The position numbers and the translations under genes were made by a program. The notes beneath the pieces were generated by a model, which searched no databases, was not told where the DNA came from, and saw only the letters and a program-made list of their open reading frames with translations. A stretch of 64,000 nucleotides of DNA from Echeneis naucrates (taxonomy: Eukaryota; Chordata; Actinopteri; Carangiformes; Echeneidae), in contig NC_042524.1 of NCBI RefSeq assembly GCF_900963305.1, forward strand, positions 186,001 to 250,000, written 5' to 3'. Below are positions 25,246 through 37,719 of the stretch, piece by piece (positions within the stretch are counted from its first letter, which is position 1; every line of letters starts with the position of its first letter).

Positions 25246-25454
25246 ATGAGAAGCTCCACCCACATGTATGGACACAGACATCTGTCACCATCAGAGACTT
25301 CAATATCATCTCCTGTAACTAACGTGAACAACCAAGAGCTCTGATGTCATGGCGACAACTGCTGAGGCCCATGGGTACTGAGGATTCAGAGCCCCAGAGA
25401 CTCACACTGAACATTTACTGATGATGATGCTGTCACTTCCTGTCCTTCTTCTTA

Positions 25455-25570
25455 ATATTGAAGTCTATGGGAAAAATGTCCCTCCTCCTCAGTAAATGTT
25501 TCCCTGATGAGTTTATGGTCTCAGTCTGAAATACAACATGGTGTTCATTTTTTAAATGATGATTTCAAAT
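25455..25570 (+). repeat. dispersed repeat family R2, copy 2
   Basis: Shares aatgtccctcctcctcagta, gagtttatggtctcagtctg and acaacatggtgttcat with the copies at 17.4 and 46.0 kb. It breaks off after the ttaaatgatg block. Confidence 0.6.
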
Positions 25571-25846
25571 TTAATTTCAAATTGTATTTAAATTAAAATG
25601 CAACAGGCCAACAAAACCCCAAAGAAAGAATCAGGAAATGCCCCCTCCCTCCCCGACAGGGAGGACAGATAAACTGAGCACAACTCAATGCACGCAACGC
25701 ACACAGATGACGCCACACAAAGTCTCCAGGGTGAAACCTTTCAACAGACAACTGTATCTGGCGGCCCAGGTAACACAGCACTGAACTGTTCTCACTAATC
25801 AGGGTTAATAGCTCAGAAAATAAAAACACACTCTGTGAATGTTTCA

Positions 25847-25980
25847 GAATGTTTCCTTCTTCTCCTCTCATGTGTTTGGGTTGTTTCTATCTTTATCTGA
25901 TCAGGAGTTCTGCTCTTTATTTGGAGGAGTAATGGTGAAAAATCTAATTGCCTTTATTCTGTCACAATAAACTCAGACCA
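25847..25980 (+). repeat. dispersed repeat family R1, copy 1
   Basis: Matches the copy at 31.76 kb in gaatgtttccttcttctcc, tttatctgatcaggagttct and the attctgtcacaataaactc block. Confidence 0.6.
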
Positions 25981-26900
25981 ACTTTTGGAAATCCAGGAAA
26001 CTTCATGTTTAGTAGCTTTTCTTTATGATGCAGCTCAGCAGTAACCAATCAGAATATAGATGTGCACAAAACTGTAAACATTGGCTCACCTCTAATTTTA
26101 GTTCCTGAGCAGTTCCTGTTCTCTGACATTGTCTGGTTGGGAAATAAGTAGGAACTTACTGCTGACTGCTGTAGCGGAAAAAGTTTCACCTGATCTGTTT
26201 ATGGATCCTTTAACTGTGACCTGATGACGAGTGGAGACGTGTCCCTTGAAAGTCGCACAGTGCAGGGCAGCCACCGAACTAAAGGTATGCTCATGATATC
26301 CACTCTGATTGGCTGAGATCATAAAAGAGAATCAGGTGATCAGACTTTTAGACTTTTATAAATATAGAGGAGGAAAGAAGGAAATAAGGAAAAAAGATTC
26401 AGGGCTGCAGGCCAATGATGGACCAATGTTCTTTCCAGGCCTGAGAAACATCGCTGCCAACCGTAATCTTCTGCTTTGTCCTCATTGTTGTTGTGGCGCT
26501 GACGGTTTTCCAACCAATGGCTGTTGGAGCCATCATTGGTCTTCTGACAAAGTTGATCTGAGGGGACAAAGTCACTTTTCAAAGCTTTTGACCCAAAATC
26601 TTTAGAAAGCTCCTGGTGTCGTTCGGGATGAACAGAAAATCTTTTGTGAGGTTTCATATCATTTAGTTTGTGTGAGTACAGCAGGATCAGGCTGAACCTG
26701 CAGTCCCTCTACAGACCACCGGAGGCGTCCCGACATTCACTTTCTCTCAGCGTCTTTTATTCTGAAGGGCCAGGTTGTTCAGCCTCCGGGCCACCGGGGG
26801 CGCTGTGGGCACCGAAGACCGCCCAAACACGTGCTGTTTCCGGGCGGACAGACCCGATCAGGACGATAGCAGATTTTCTGATCAGACTTTCAGACCAGAC

Positions 26901-28165
26901 ATGACGAAGGTAAAGAAGGAGAAGGCGGAAGAGGACGAGTCCTCCGGAACGGAGCGGACCTACCAGGACCTGATCGCCCACCTGAACCCGGTGGCCCAAC
27001 CGCTGGCCTCCCGGAAACTCAGCAAGAAACTCTATAAATGCGTCAAAAAAGGTGACGTTCAAAACAAAGCTGTTTCTTATCCGGTCCGCACTCTGGGGTT
27101 TAAGGGTACACTTTGATCTGGTCCTGCTGGGTGGACCGATGGGGTCGGTTCCACGTGGTTCCGGACCCGGACGATCCAGGTCAAAGTGTTAAGTCAGAGC
27201 TGAGTCCTGTGTGTGACTTTCTGTGGGTGCTTATCATTATTATTACTAATATCATTAATTTTATTATTAATGGTGTGTTCTGAAAAGGTTTCAGGATTAA
27301 TATTCTGAAGGTCAAAGCTGATTGGACCAGCTCCAGCAACTTCCTGTTGACATCACAGCTGTTGTGTTTGAGGGTGTCATGTGTTTTGTGTGATTCCAGC
27401 TGCCAAAGTGAAGAACATCCGAAGAGGAGTGAAAGAAGTTCAGAAGTTCATCAACAAGGGGGAGAAAGGGTAAGTTGGCGGCCATCTTTGAATTTTCTCA
27501 CTTTAAAGGGCCACTTCGTTCCTTCATGACTATGACTGATGACATCACAGAACTGCTGATGTAACAGAGTCTTTATCCGTCTCTGCAGGATTGTGGTTTT
27601 GGCTGGCGACACACTGCCCATCGATGTCTACTGTCACCTGCCAATCATGTGTGAGGACAGGAACCTGCCATACGCCTACATCCCGTCTAAAGTGGTGAGT
27701 GCGCCACTGACAAAGGAAGTGATGCGATCAAAATAGTAAACACACCCTGGAAATCACTCAAAAAGATTCCCAACAAGGGAAAGAAAATATCTTCATCATT
27801 CTCATATTTATGTTGTAATTTATTTGGTTTTAAATGCACCACAAGGTCACATGACCTGCTAATCAGTACGAAGAGAGAAAACTGTTAGCTAATACACACT
27901 AACATCTCTTTTTGACTTTGTTAGCACAACGTGACATGTTTAACTGTTATGGTAATGCACACAAGGCATGGTTCATCACTTCCTGTTTTGATAACACAAA
28001 GAGTCTCACTGTGTTTGACCAAGCTATGTCTCCCTTCAGGATCTAGGTTCATCTGCAGGATCCAAGAGGCCGACCTGCGTGATCCTGATCAAACCTCATG
28101 AGGATTATCAGGACGCCTATAATGAGTGTGTGCAGGAGGTGAGCTGCCTGCCCAAGCCGCTCTGA
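26901..28165 (+). CDS. nhp2: H/ACA ribonucleoprotein core subunit NHP2
   Basis: Four coding exons: 26901-27051, 27400-27469, 27589-27694 and 28040-28165. They give 150 residues (human 153). NHP2 is an L7Ae-family RNA-binding protein of nucleolar and Cajal-body H/ACA RNPs, acting in rRNA and snRNA pseudouridylation and in telomerase RNP. The L7Ae signature is clear: IRRGVKEVQKFINKGEKG, then VVLAGDTLPIDVYCHLP, CEDRNLPYAYIPSK and LGSSAGSKRPTCVILIKP. The acidic N-terminus MTKVKKEKAEEDESSGTERT matches the family. A variant poly(A) signal ATTAAA lies at 28678-28683. Its introns show no obvious snoRNA. It is convergent with lcp2. Confidence 0.96.
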
Positions 28166-29628
28166 GTCACACCAGCCAATCAGGGAGCAGCTGTGATTTT
28201 TTCCACCCCAGTTTAAAGGAGCAGCTCTTGAGTTTCTGCTCCTGCACCTGATCATGCTTAGCTAGGCTACTGGTTTTCCTCTGTTTCCATTGTTTATGCT
28301 AAGCTAGGCTAGTTATAAGGTGGAGAGGATTTACAGTTTCATTTTTTCTGAAAACAAAATGTAAAAAGACTTATTCATATTTCCTGTTTTGAAGGACCTC
28401 CCCCTCAGCCAGTACAGCTTTAGTCTGATAGGTTAAAATTCTCAAGCATCTCATCAAGAACCAATTGGTCTGTTCTGGTTTCTTCATTTTTGTTGTCTGG
28501 CAAACAGGAAGTGGACTGCTGCAGAAAAGGTGCTGGTCTGTTTTGTTTTGGTTTTTTTTTTCGTTTGTTAGTTGGTTTGTGGGCGAAGGTGAGACCATGT
28601 GTCAACAGGTGAGAGTGAAGCCTGTTCACTGAGCTTTTAATTGTAATTTGATAGTTTTCTGCTGCTGTCACACTTTGATTAAAGTTTTTTTTTTTTTTTT
28701 ATAAATCAGGGTTTGTTTGTTTGTTTGTTTTTTTTTTAAGAGATGTCCTCTTTATTGGTTTGGATCAGGACATGATAAAGAACCTATTTCCTGCTCTGTT
28801 TCCCTCTAAATGGAGCTTCATTTAAAAAAATGAACACCAAGTTGTATTGACAACTAAACAAGAGACTGAGACCATAAACTCATCAGGGAAGAGGGACATT
28901 TCCCCATATACTTCAATAATCCAGTCAAATAAAACTTTATTCACATCGCCCTCATTTAGTGACAGATCACCAGGTGGACAACACCAGTGTTACCATGGTT
29001 ACAGACACCATGTTTAATGGGCCGATTCTGAATGGAGACTGTTCGGTGCTGATGTCACTGGATGAAGCTCTGTTGTCATTACCATCCTCCAATCACATCA
29101 GCTGCTTCCTGGATCTGATTGTAGATCAGCCACCCCACCCACCACCTGCTGGCTCCAGATGAAACAGACAGATGAGGACGAGAGACACCAGGACCAGACA
29201 TCAGGAGAAAGATACCAGTTTGTGCGATAAGTGGTTGACAAAGTGTGTGTGATGGCGGTTGGAGGCAGACAAAACAACAAACAGGCTGGGGGGGGGGGTC
29301 AACTGTAACTGTAAGAGAGATTCAATGATCTGAACACTTCTGATGTTTCATTCTAAAAGAGTTTTATTGAGCTCAGCTAACGAAACATTCTGACATGAAT
29401 ATCAGTTTGAATGAGCGAAACACAGAGACCAACATTTAGCTCTGAATACAGCAAGTATCTGAAAATTCTGAGGAGACAATGAACTACAGGCTGCTGTTAA
29501 CTGAGAAAAAAATAAACAAACCACAAAACTAATTCACAAAAACCTCCATCCTTTGTCCAGAGGGAGACTTAGTTGGAGACTTTGACAGTTGTGCCTGAGT
29601 TCGGTTGATCTGGTTCAATCTGGTCCAG
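28166..29628. other. convergent nhp2/lcp2 3' region
   Basis: Holds the nhp2 3'UTR (ATTAAA at 28678-28683, followed by poly-T), one reverse R2 copy (28795-28925) and the lcp2 3'UTR (aataaa on the minus strand at 29363-29368). No other gene is seen. Confidence 0.6.
28795..28925 (-). repeat. dispersed repeat family R2, copy 3
   Basis: Reverse-strand copy: ctctaaatggagcttcattt, gagaccataaactcatcagg and gagggacatttccccat. It matches the middle and left modules of the 17.4 kb copy. Confidence 0.6.
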
Positions 29629-32387
29629 TCAGGACCAGGTCTGTCTGCTCATGTAGGATCCAGCCGGGTCGGAGAGGAGACACTGATTCTGCTGACTGGA
29701 GCTCCGATTCTTTGCATTGATGAGGAGCAGCGGACACTTTGAGTAATGAGCGATGATTTCACTGACTGAAGGGAAAGACTGGACACACACAGACAGACAC
29801 ACCGACACACATTAGCCTGATGTTAACTGGATGGAACTTCGCCTTCATCCAGGTCGCTCTTTCAGGTAAACAGATCTGCAGGTTTCGTTAGCTCGTGAAA
29901 TGCTCCTTCCTTCAGTAACACGACTGTGGACAGACAGTTAGCTGGACATGTCCACATGAGACAAAGACGGATGAATGAATTCAACACACTCAGGTGTGTA
30001 TGTATACCTCCTGGGCTTTGAGGCCGGTTCCCAGCAGGAACTGCTGGTGCTGCTGTCTGATCTGGATGTTGTAGACTTTCTCCTGGTAGAAGACCATGAG
30101 GGTGAAGGGCTGATTGGCCAGCTGTCGGGTGCTGTCCCTCACCAGGTACGCCCCATCCTCGACAGAGACACACAGACACCGTCCTGGTTATTGACAGAGA
30201 CAAAGGTGCAGGTCCTGCAGCTAAACCTCTGAGGATATCAAACAAGAGGATTTTCTCAGGAGTTCTGCAGCCTGCAGGTTTGTCTGGAGTTTCATTGTGG
30301 AGGGACATCATCAAGAAGTGATGTCACATGAGATGTGCTCATTGACTCACCGTGCTCAAATGTGTCTGACCTGGACCTGGACTCTGGACTAAGGAGTCTT
30401 TTGAAAAATTAATTCTATGTAAAGACTGTCAGGAGGCAACTCTTTTTCTTTCTCCCTTTCTTTTTTCTTTTTCTTTGATTTGTTTGGCGTTTTTGTTGAG
30501 ATTTGATAGAATCACAACAACGTTTCCATCATCAGTGTTGAATAAAGGGATGTCCTAGTTGACCATAATATTTTATTTTAGAGACTGAAACATGAAATTG
30601 GGATTAAAGGAACTGCACTAAAGTGGTTCAAATCCTACTTATCAGATAGACATCAGTTTGTTCATGTAAACAACAGCTCCTCCTCATGTACTGTAGTCAG
30701 TCATGGAGTCCCACAGGATTCGGTACTTGGACCAATCCTCTTTACGCTTTATCTGCTTCCTCTAGGCAACATTATCAAAAACATCCTTTCTCAGGATGAT
30801 GCAGAAAAACTAGTCCATGCATTTGTAACTTCTAGGCTGGACTACTGTAACTCATTACTATCTGGATGTCCAAACAAATCTCTAAAAGGCCTTCAGTTAA
30901 TTCAGAACGCTGCTGCACGAATATTAACAGGAACTAGGAAAAGAGATCATATCTCTCCCGTGTTAGCTGCTCTTCATTGGCTGCCAGTAAAATATAGAGT
31001 AGAATTCAAAATCCTTCTTTTAACATATAAAGCTCTTAATGGCCAAACTCCATCATATCTCAGAGAGCTCATAGTTCCTTACTGTCCTAGCAGGCCACTC
31101 CGCTCTCTAGATGGAGGTTTACTTGTGGTTCCGAGAGTCTCCAAGAGTAAATCTGGAGGCAGATGCTTCAGTTATCAGGCTCCTCTTCTCTGTCCGGGGC
31201 AGACTCTTTAGACCAGCCTAAAAAGCTTTCTGTATGACACAGCTGATATTTTTAAGAAGTTAAAGTCCTCTACTCTTCAGCTCTGCTGCTACAGGCTGAG
31301 ACTGCTGGGCGAAGGACTGAGCATCTCCCTCTCCCTTTCTCAACCCAACCAGTCGAGGTAGATGGCCGCCCCCCCTCAGCCTACTTCTGCCTGAGATTTC
31401 TGGTTGTACCATTATACTTTTACTGATGACACTTTTGCGCATTTACACCAGCAACATTTTATTCTAAAGATATTTTAGATTCAGCATTTGAAAGAATCAT
31501 CAATCTCAGTTCTTTTCTTTTTTTTTTTTTTTTTTTTTTACTGTTGGCTTACCTTGTGGACTTGTTTCAAACATCCTTCAGCCTGACCCCTGGTCACCTT
31601 CCCCACATACCAGAGAGAGTCCAGCTCCTGCATCACAGACACACACAGTATATGTTGTATCTTTGTTAAAACACCAGGTCAACAGCACCACCTGCTGTTT
31701 ATCACACTGAAGGACAACACTTCTGTTTTTCATTGTAGCTCACTAACTAAACACTCAAAGGAATGTTTCCTTCTTCTCCAAAGAAAAGTTCCTCTCATGT
31801 GTTTGGGTCGTTTCTCTCTTTATCTGATCAGGAGTTCTGCTCATTAATGATGAAAAATAAGCTCCAAATATCTGATTGTCTTTATTCTGTCAACACAATA
31901 AACTCAGAAACATACAGGACTGATCCAGAGACTCTGATTGGCTGTGACATCACCCACCGGAGCCAATAGGAGCATACAATAGAGACATGTCCCTAGAGGT
32001 TACTATCAAAGATGGAGGATGAGAATGGATGGATGAAGAGAAAAAAAAGAGCTGATTAGCTAGTTTGAGGAGACAACAGGAAGAACCATCATAAGGAATA
32101 AAAGCTGTGAAGAGCAGCTGATGGAGGAGAAACATCCTGTGGACTGAAGATGGTTAGTGAATAATTGTTAATCAGAATAATTATATTTTCAAAACTTTGA
32201 CTTTGATTTGAATAATTTTAGTTTAAATCGGGAATGAGTTACTTCTTCTATTGCTTTAATGTCCACAGATCATTAGTTATTAGTGTTGGCCTCCAAATAT
32301 ACACAAAAACCAACCTGTGTGTGTGGTGCTGCCGCCGGACGGAATGATGCTCGGTCTGATCTGCCACTGTGTTCAACAGCTGTGCGT

Positions 32388-32431
<44 letters not shown>

Positions 32432-35400
32432 TGACAAAACGCCACTTGCTGTTTCTACATCATACAGCTTAAATAAAGTTTGGCTTGAATGGTCTGTAAT
32501 TCATGTCGTTCTCTGCTGCTGGGCATCAGAGCTATGCTTATAGTCTTTATGCTAAGCTAACAAACACAAGGCTAACTCTCAGATAGAAAAACAAAGAGAT
32601 GGTTTCCCAGAATGCCGAGTTGTGTGTGAGGTCTTACCAGAAAGTTGTTTGGGGACGCCGAGGGGGAGACTGCAAAAAGACAAAGAAAACACAAACAGAT
32701 TGTTCACGTTCAACACAAAACCATTCAGACACAGATACTGAGGTTTGGAGCATTAAAGTCTAACCGCAGCTTTTGAGCTCAGGCCTGTGAATAAAGATTT
32801 ATTATCTTTGAATCTGTAGTCTTGTATTTCAACATTTTCATACTGTTTATATTTTCTTCCACATGCATTACTAGTAAAACTAAATTTAAACATTAGAGCC
32901 TTTTGTCGGCACGGACAGATTCAGGTCCTTCTCATCAACATCAGGACTTCCTACTACCTGAAGTGTCCCCATAAATAAAACTGTGTGTCACATCTGATGT
33001 GAAGCAAACTTCCTGTTCCTACAGCCACTTCCTGCTGATCCCACCTGTCTCCGTGGCGTGGGGGGGGCCCAGGAAGTCCAGAGCGGGGGGGCAGACTTTT
33101 ACTGGGGAGGGGGAAGGTGTTGTGTTTAGGAGCTGGAGGAGAGAGGCAGAATTTCAAAAATCATTCCAGAAATCACGATACAGATATAAAATAGCAGCTA
33201 AATGCATTCTGGGATATTTTGGTCGGCTCCTGAGAAATAAATAAAACTGAGCACAGTAAATAGAAAGGTTCAAAATAAAATACATCAATTTAATTTAAAA
33301 ATAAAACTAAATGAATAATGAATAAAATATAAGTCTCACCTTCATCATTTGGTTGCTGATGAAAAGAAGAAAGGTCATAGTTCTGCATTAATTCTCCATC
33401 GTAATAAAAAATATTCAAATGTAAAATGGTTTTCCATCAAAACACTTTACTTTCTTCTCTCTTCAGTGTTAGTATTTTTTCTTGCTCTCCAATTGTTTGT
33501 GTATTTATCTTTGTATTATGATTTTAAACTTGTTGACAAAAACTCACCTCTCTCTTTGTGTCAAACCTGTTCAATGAAAGGACAGAAACATCAGCTCAGT
33601 CTCAGAACATGTGAAGAAAACGTCATGCGATGGTGGCTGAGATCTGACCTGGTGGGCAGAACGCGGGCAGATGAGTTGCTTCTGTTGATGGCACTGGAAG
33701 ACGGAGGAGGGACGGGAGGTTTGGACCAGGTGGGACCGTCCTGGACATCCAACTGAGGCCTGGACCCAAAGAACACAGAAGAGCTGAGAGATTAAAATAA
33801 ATTCCAGTCATCCTGCAGATTTACAGGTGACAGTTTATAATTCAATTTAAGGTGGACCCGTGATCTTGGAAAAGACCTGGATACACCCAGAATCCAACTT
33901 CCCTTCAATCATCAGTTTTTTTTAGTTATTAGTCAAATGCACTTACTTCCAAGACTGCGTCCCCGGCTAGAAGGCAAAGAAATACAGTTAAAACCATGTT
34001 GGACAGACATAAAGTCCACAGAGTCCTGGTCCTGATTACTTAACTTATTCAAGTTATGTTCAGTCTTTACAGCTCAGCAGGTTCTGATGAGTCCAGTATG
34101 AAATGTAGTTTTCTGTTACGTGTTGTTGAATAAAGTTTATTGAATGAAACACTCACCGTGTTGCGCTGAGGTCCTGTGATTGAAACAAAATCAGGTTGTT
34201 AAAACACAGTTTTTTTGTTTGCTACAGAAGCTTTAAACTACTATGAAAAAAAATTGCATTGAACTGTTTGTTATTTTTGTTTTACATTTTAAAGTTTAAA
34301 GGGTCCCTGAACACATCACAAGCAGAGTTAACGTGAAAGTGGATACTTAAATGAAATTAAAGGGCAGGAAGTGGATGATACACCTCGGATGGGGGAGGAG
34401 TTGGATCCTGAATCTCTTCCCGGTTTGTTGCCACGAAAAATCTGTGGCGGCTCTGGAGGCGCTTAAGGAAAACAAAAGCACAAAATTAATGTGACAAACG
34501 GCGTCACGTGACTCGACATACCAAACTGAAACCGTCCGGCTGAGAGAACTGTCATTATGATGTCACAACAATTAGTTTAAACTCTGCTTTCATCTTCACC
34601 ACCAGGCGGTGAAGGGCGTGGTTGTCATTATGGCCCGACCGATTTATCGGCCGATTATAGCCCGTTTGGAATAATCGGTAATCGGCCAAAATTCGCCGAT
34701 TGTCTCTGATATTTTCAGAAATAAAATGCGGGGATTAAGACTCGGTTTTACTTTGAAAAGACTCTTCCTGCAGGGTTAGGGTTAGTCTCTGCAACCAGAG
34801 ACGGATCTGGAGGAGAGAGGTCCGCCTCCGCGGGAAATAGTTTCCATTAAACCAACTTCACGATCTCGGTCTTCTCGGTCACGCTGAGTTAACGTTTAAG
34901 CACAATGCAATATGCAAGCTAAAGTTAGAATTAGCCTTGCTACACATATTAGCCGTGCCATTACGGAATCAACCAGCTACTTCTCTCACTGAGACAAGAC
35001 AGGAGAGGAGGGCGGCCAGTCGGTGAAAACGCTTCTCTGGTCCTAGTTTGATTCATGAGGAATACGTGGAATATTACTGAAAGATCAGATGATCAGTCGG
35101 TCTTCCTGTCGGCGTGAAGAGCAGTAGCCTACGGTATATTGAGCGTTCCTGATTATTATTATTTTTTAAAAGCTAATGGTGCCTAATGTTGGGTTAGGGT
35201 TAGGGTTAGGATGGTTGTCATGTCAATATGCTGCTTGATTCAGCAATAAGAAGGATTTGAAATTAGTTTTCTGCCTTTAATTCTTTGTAGAAGAGTGTGA
35301 AAGGCTCAGAAGCAGTCATTTGTTCAAAAAATAAGTAAATGTGTAGATATATTACTTAAATAAAAAAAAAAAAAATCTGCCGATTAATCGGTATCGGCCC

Positions 35401-37719
35401 TAAAAAAATCCACATCGATCGGGTCCTAGTTGTCCTGGTAACAGAGTTACAGCATCAGTCAATTAACATGTGACTTTTACATCAGCAGCTGACTCACCTT
35501 TTCCTGATGGTCGTCCGCTAACGTGGGGGGAGGGATCTCTCCTGAAGGCATCGCCCTGCAAACACACACCAGCTTCATTTAACACCAACAGGAACCTGAC
35601 TTCAGTCCAAACACTGAAGCTACGACAGACTCACCATCCGGGGGGACGGGGCCGTCAGGGACGAGACGGGGGGCCGGGGACTGACAGCAGGGGGTGGCCC
35701 CCGAAACTGGTTATCCCTGTTATCTACAAACACACAAAATGAACATCATGTTGTATTTCAGACTGAGACCATAAACTCATCAGGAAAACGTTTACTGAGG
35801 AGGAGGGACATTTTCCCATATGGAGTGGAGTCAGAGTCCAGGTTCAAAGTTAAAATGAAATCCTCTTGATCCAGTTTAAAGGTCTGATCTGGTTTGATCG
35901 GATCACGGTCCTGATCTCAGTCGTTGGCATGTTAGTTGGTTTTTAAGATGTCTCACTGTGACATCATCGTTATTGTCATGGTTACCGATGTATTCCCCGT
36001 CTCCAATGGGCTGCGTGGGGCACAGCAGGTGGGGCAGGTCCTCCGGGGGTTCAGAGGGCGGGGGCTCGTAGTCATTGGCGTCCACGTCGTCGTTCGGAGA
36101 CTCGTAGTCTCCTCCGCTGCCATCGTCATTGCCGCTGTTTGGACTCTCATAGTCGTCATCAAAATCTTCATCGTCCTGATGGTCCGAAGGAGGAAACAGA
36201 GAGGTGGACAAACGACATACAAATGAAACTACAGAGAAACTTTGGACATGCATTTCACCAGGAAACATGACATGAAATTCAGGAAGTAGTTCAAATGAGA
36301 TCAGACTCACAAACTCGTCTTCACCCCAACCCTGAGCGTCCACACCGGCATCTGCGGAGAGGGGGGGGGGGGGGGGGGTTACACATCAATGAATACACAA
36401 AGACGAATACACACACACCACGTCCTACCTGGCTCCGGGTATTTGGGTGTCGTTCTGCAGAACAGAGAACAAACATCAGTTCTTTGAACATTTCAGCAGC
36501 AGCCATTGAGCGCATCACTTCCTGTTGTGTGGACCTACTTTTTCCCAAACAGGCCCCTCTTCTCCTCCTTTCGGCCGATCTCACAGCTGATCTTCGAAAT
36601 CATCCTGAGGAGACATAGAGTAGGTCAGTCCCGAGTCAAGAGCTTGATCTGGTCTGATTGATCTGACTGTTTCTAAGGAAACAAAGGATCCCTTGGATTG
36701 ATCACCAGGGAAACCAAACTTGTTGCTGCATGTAGTCCCTCCCTCAGAGCCTGATTGGTTCAACCACAGTCTGACCTCATCCAATAATCACTAATCAAAC
36801 CTCCAACAGCTCAAACATTCATTAGTTTCAATAGCTTCATTAGCTTGAAACCTAATTTAAAACTTCACTGATGGATGACAACATGACCTTATGCATCATA
36901 TGGGGGGGCGGGGTCATATAACCTCAGACCTGTAGGCGGAGTCAGGTTGAGGTCAGTACTCACGGGGCAAAAAGCTTGGGGAACTTCTGAAGGTCATTAT
37001 CACTCAGGTTCTGCAGAGGAACAGAGAACGTCAGGACGACCACACCCCCTACATTAGACCTCCTCCCCCAGGTGTGTGTTGACTTACCACAAATCTGGAG
37101 CCGCTGATGTTGTTCTTCATCACCACCTTATCACAGCCAGACAGATTCACCTGGGGACAGACGGAAGGAAAGGAGGAAGGGAAGAAGGGCAGGAAAGATG
37201 GGAGCAAGGAAGGAAGGCGGGTAAAACGGAAGGACACTGTTGGTCTCACACTTCATCTCCTACTAACTTTTCCTACCTCCTTACCTCCTTTCCTTTGCTT
37301 CACCACTCTTTCCTCCCTCTGCTTCCTGGTTTTGTACATATTTGTATATTTTCCTTAACACTTTCTTTTTACACTGATGCTGGTGATGCTCTAATCTCAT
37401 TGTGCTGATGTATTATGACAATAAAAGCATTCTATTCTATTTCCTGGTTTCATCCCCCTCTTTCCCTACATCCTTTCCTTCCCTAAAATCTTCTTCTGTT
37501 TCACAGATTTGCACATGCTCAGTGCAGTTGGATGGTCATGTTACCTGTGTTTTTGCGTAATGTGTTGTGTTCAGCTTATGTAGTTTTGTTCATGTTGCTG
37601 TGTCACATGACCTGTGATGTCACAGCGTGTCCAGGTCTCACCCTCTTCAGGTAATCAGCCAGCTGCTGCGGGTTCCACCCCATGACCTCTGACCTTGATG
37701 GGACTCGGTCCGAGCTCAT
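29629..37719 (-). CDS. lcp2: lymphocyte cytosolic protein 2 (SLP-76 adaptor)
   Basis: Cytosolic scaffold that links ZAP-70/SYK to PLC-gamma, VAV and NCK after antigen-receptor or integrin triggering. I could place 21 exons on the minus strand: 37642-37719, 37088-37150, 36964-37010, 36539-36604, 36429-36454, 36311-36351, 35986-36175, 35635-35723, 35498-35555, 34384-34461, 34157-34173, 33947-33966, 33649-33759, 33548-33566, 33340-33355, 33045-33132, 32958-32980, 32638-32669, 31553-31627, 30008-30157 and 29629-29778. All phases close: 478 residues (human 533). The SAM domain starts [20 protein letters not shown]. The three kinase-target tyrosines are kept (DDYESPN, GDYESPN, NDYEPPP), followed by EYID. 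A Pro-rich middle has an RxxK-type GADS site, RGNKP. The C-terminal SH2 domain ([21 protein letters not shown]) ends the protein. The small middle exons are the least certain. Confidence 0.92.
30545..31400 (+). mobile_element. L2-type LINE, internally deleted mosaic copy, in an lcp2 intron
   Basis: In lcp2 intron 19, opposite to the gene. The left part encodes RT pieces such as [17 protein letters not shown] and [19 protein letters not shown]. At about 30779 it jumps straight to [20 protein letters not shown], omitting the intervening RT core. From there to about 31190 it is almost identical to the LINE at 1.8-2.2 kb. Beyond 31190 similarity drops and a short deletion is visible. The 3' tail is lost near 31400. 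It cannot encode a working reverse transcriptase. Confidence 0.8.
31761..32034 (+). repeat. dispersed repeat family R1, copy 2 (longest)
   Basis: In lcp2 intron 18. Runs from gaatgtttccttcttctcc through tttatctgatcaggagttct, gattggctgtgacatcaccc and aaagatggaggatgagaatg. Other copies lie at 25847-25980, 51160-51360 (reverse) and 20916-20985 (reverse, partial). It has no coding capacity, and I see no clear terminal repeats. Confidence 0.65.
32391..32426. repeat. (CA)n microsatellite
   Basis: About 18 ca dinucleotides inside an lcp2 intron; it explains the short histidine/threonine open frames there. Confidence 0.9.
34629..35428. mobile_element. non-autonomous hAT-like DNA transposon (800 bp)
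   Basis: Element of exactly 800 bp in lcp2 intron 9. The ends form imperfect terminal inverted repeats: left TATGGCCCGACCGAT, right (reverse complement) TAGGACCCGATCGAT, 12 of 15 identical. Subterminal blocks rich in cggccgat and aatcggt also mirror each other. It is flanked by an 8-bp target duplication with one mismatch (GTTGTCAT at 34621-34628, GTTGTCCT at 35429-35436). An 8-bp duplication is the hAT hallmark. No transposase frame is present. A short telomere-like run (gggtta)3 lies inside at 35191-35210. Confidence 0.75.
35741..35822 (-). repeat. dispersed repeat family R2, copy 4
   Basis: Reverse-strand fragment within an lcp2 intron: atgttgtatttcagactgag, ccataaactcatcagg and gaggagggacattttcccat. 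Confidence 0.6.

Larger units (their letters stand above)
25246..26900. other. TIM gene 1 3' flank and nhp2 upstream region
   Basis: Contains the TIM 3'UTR, one R2 copy (25455-25570) and one R1 copy (25847-25980). The last 200 bases are GC-rich and likely carry the nhp2 promoter. Short open frames at 26309-26657 show no recognisable domain. Confidence 0.5.

Noticed and set aside
35191-35210. Interstitial telomere or chromosome-fusion scar
   Set aside because: Only three gggtta units, inside a DNA transposon; too short to indicate a fusion.
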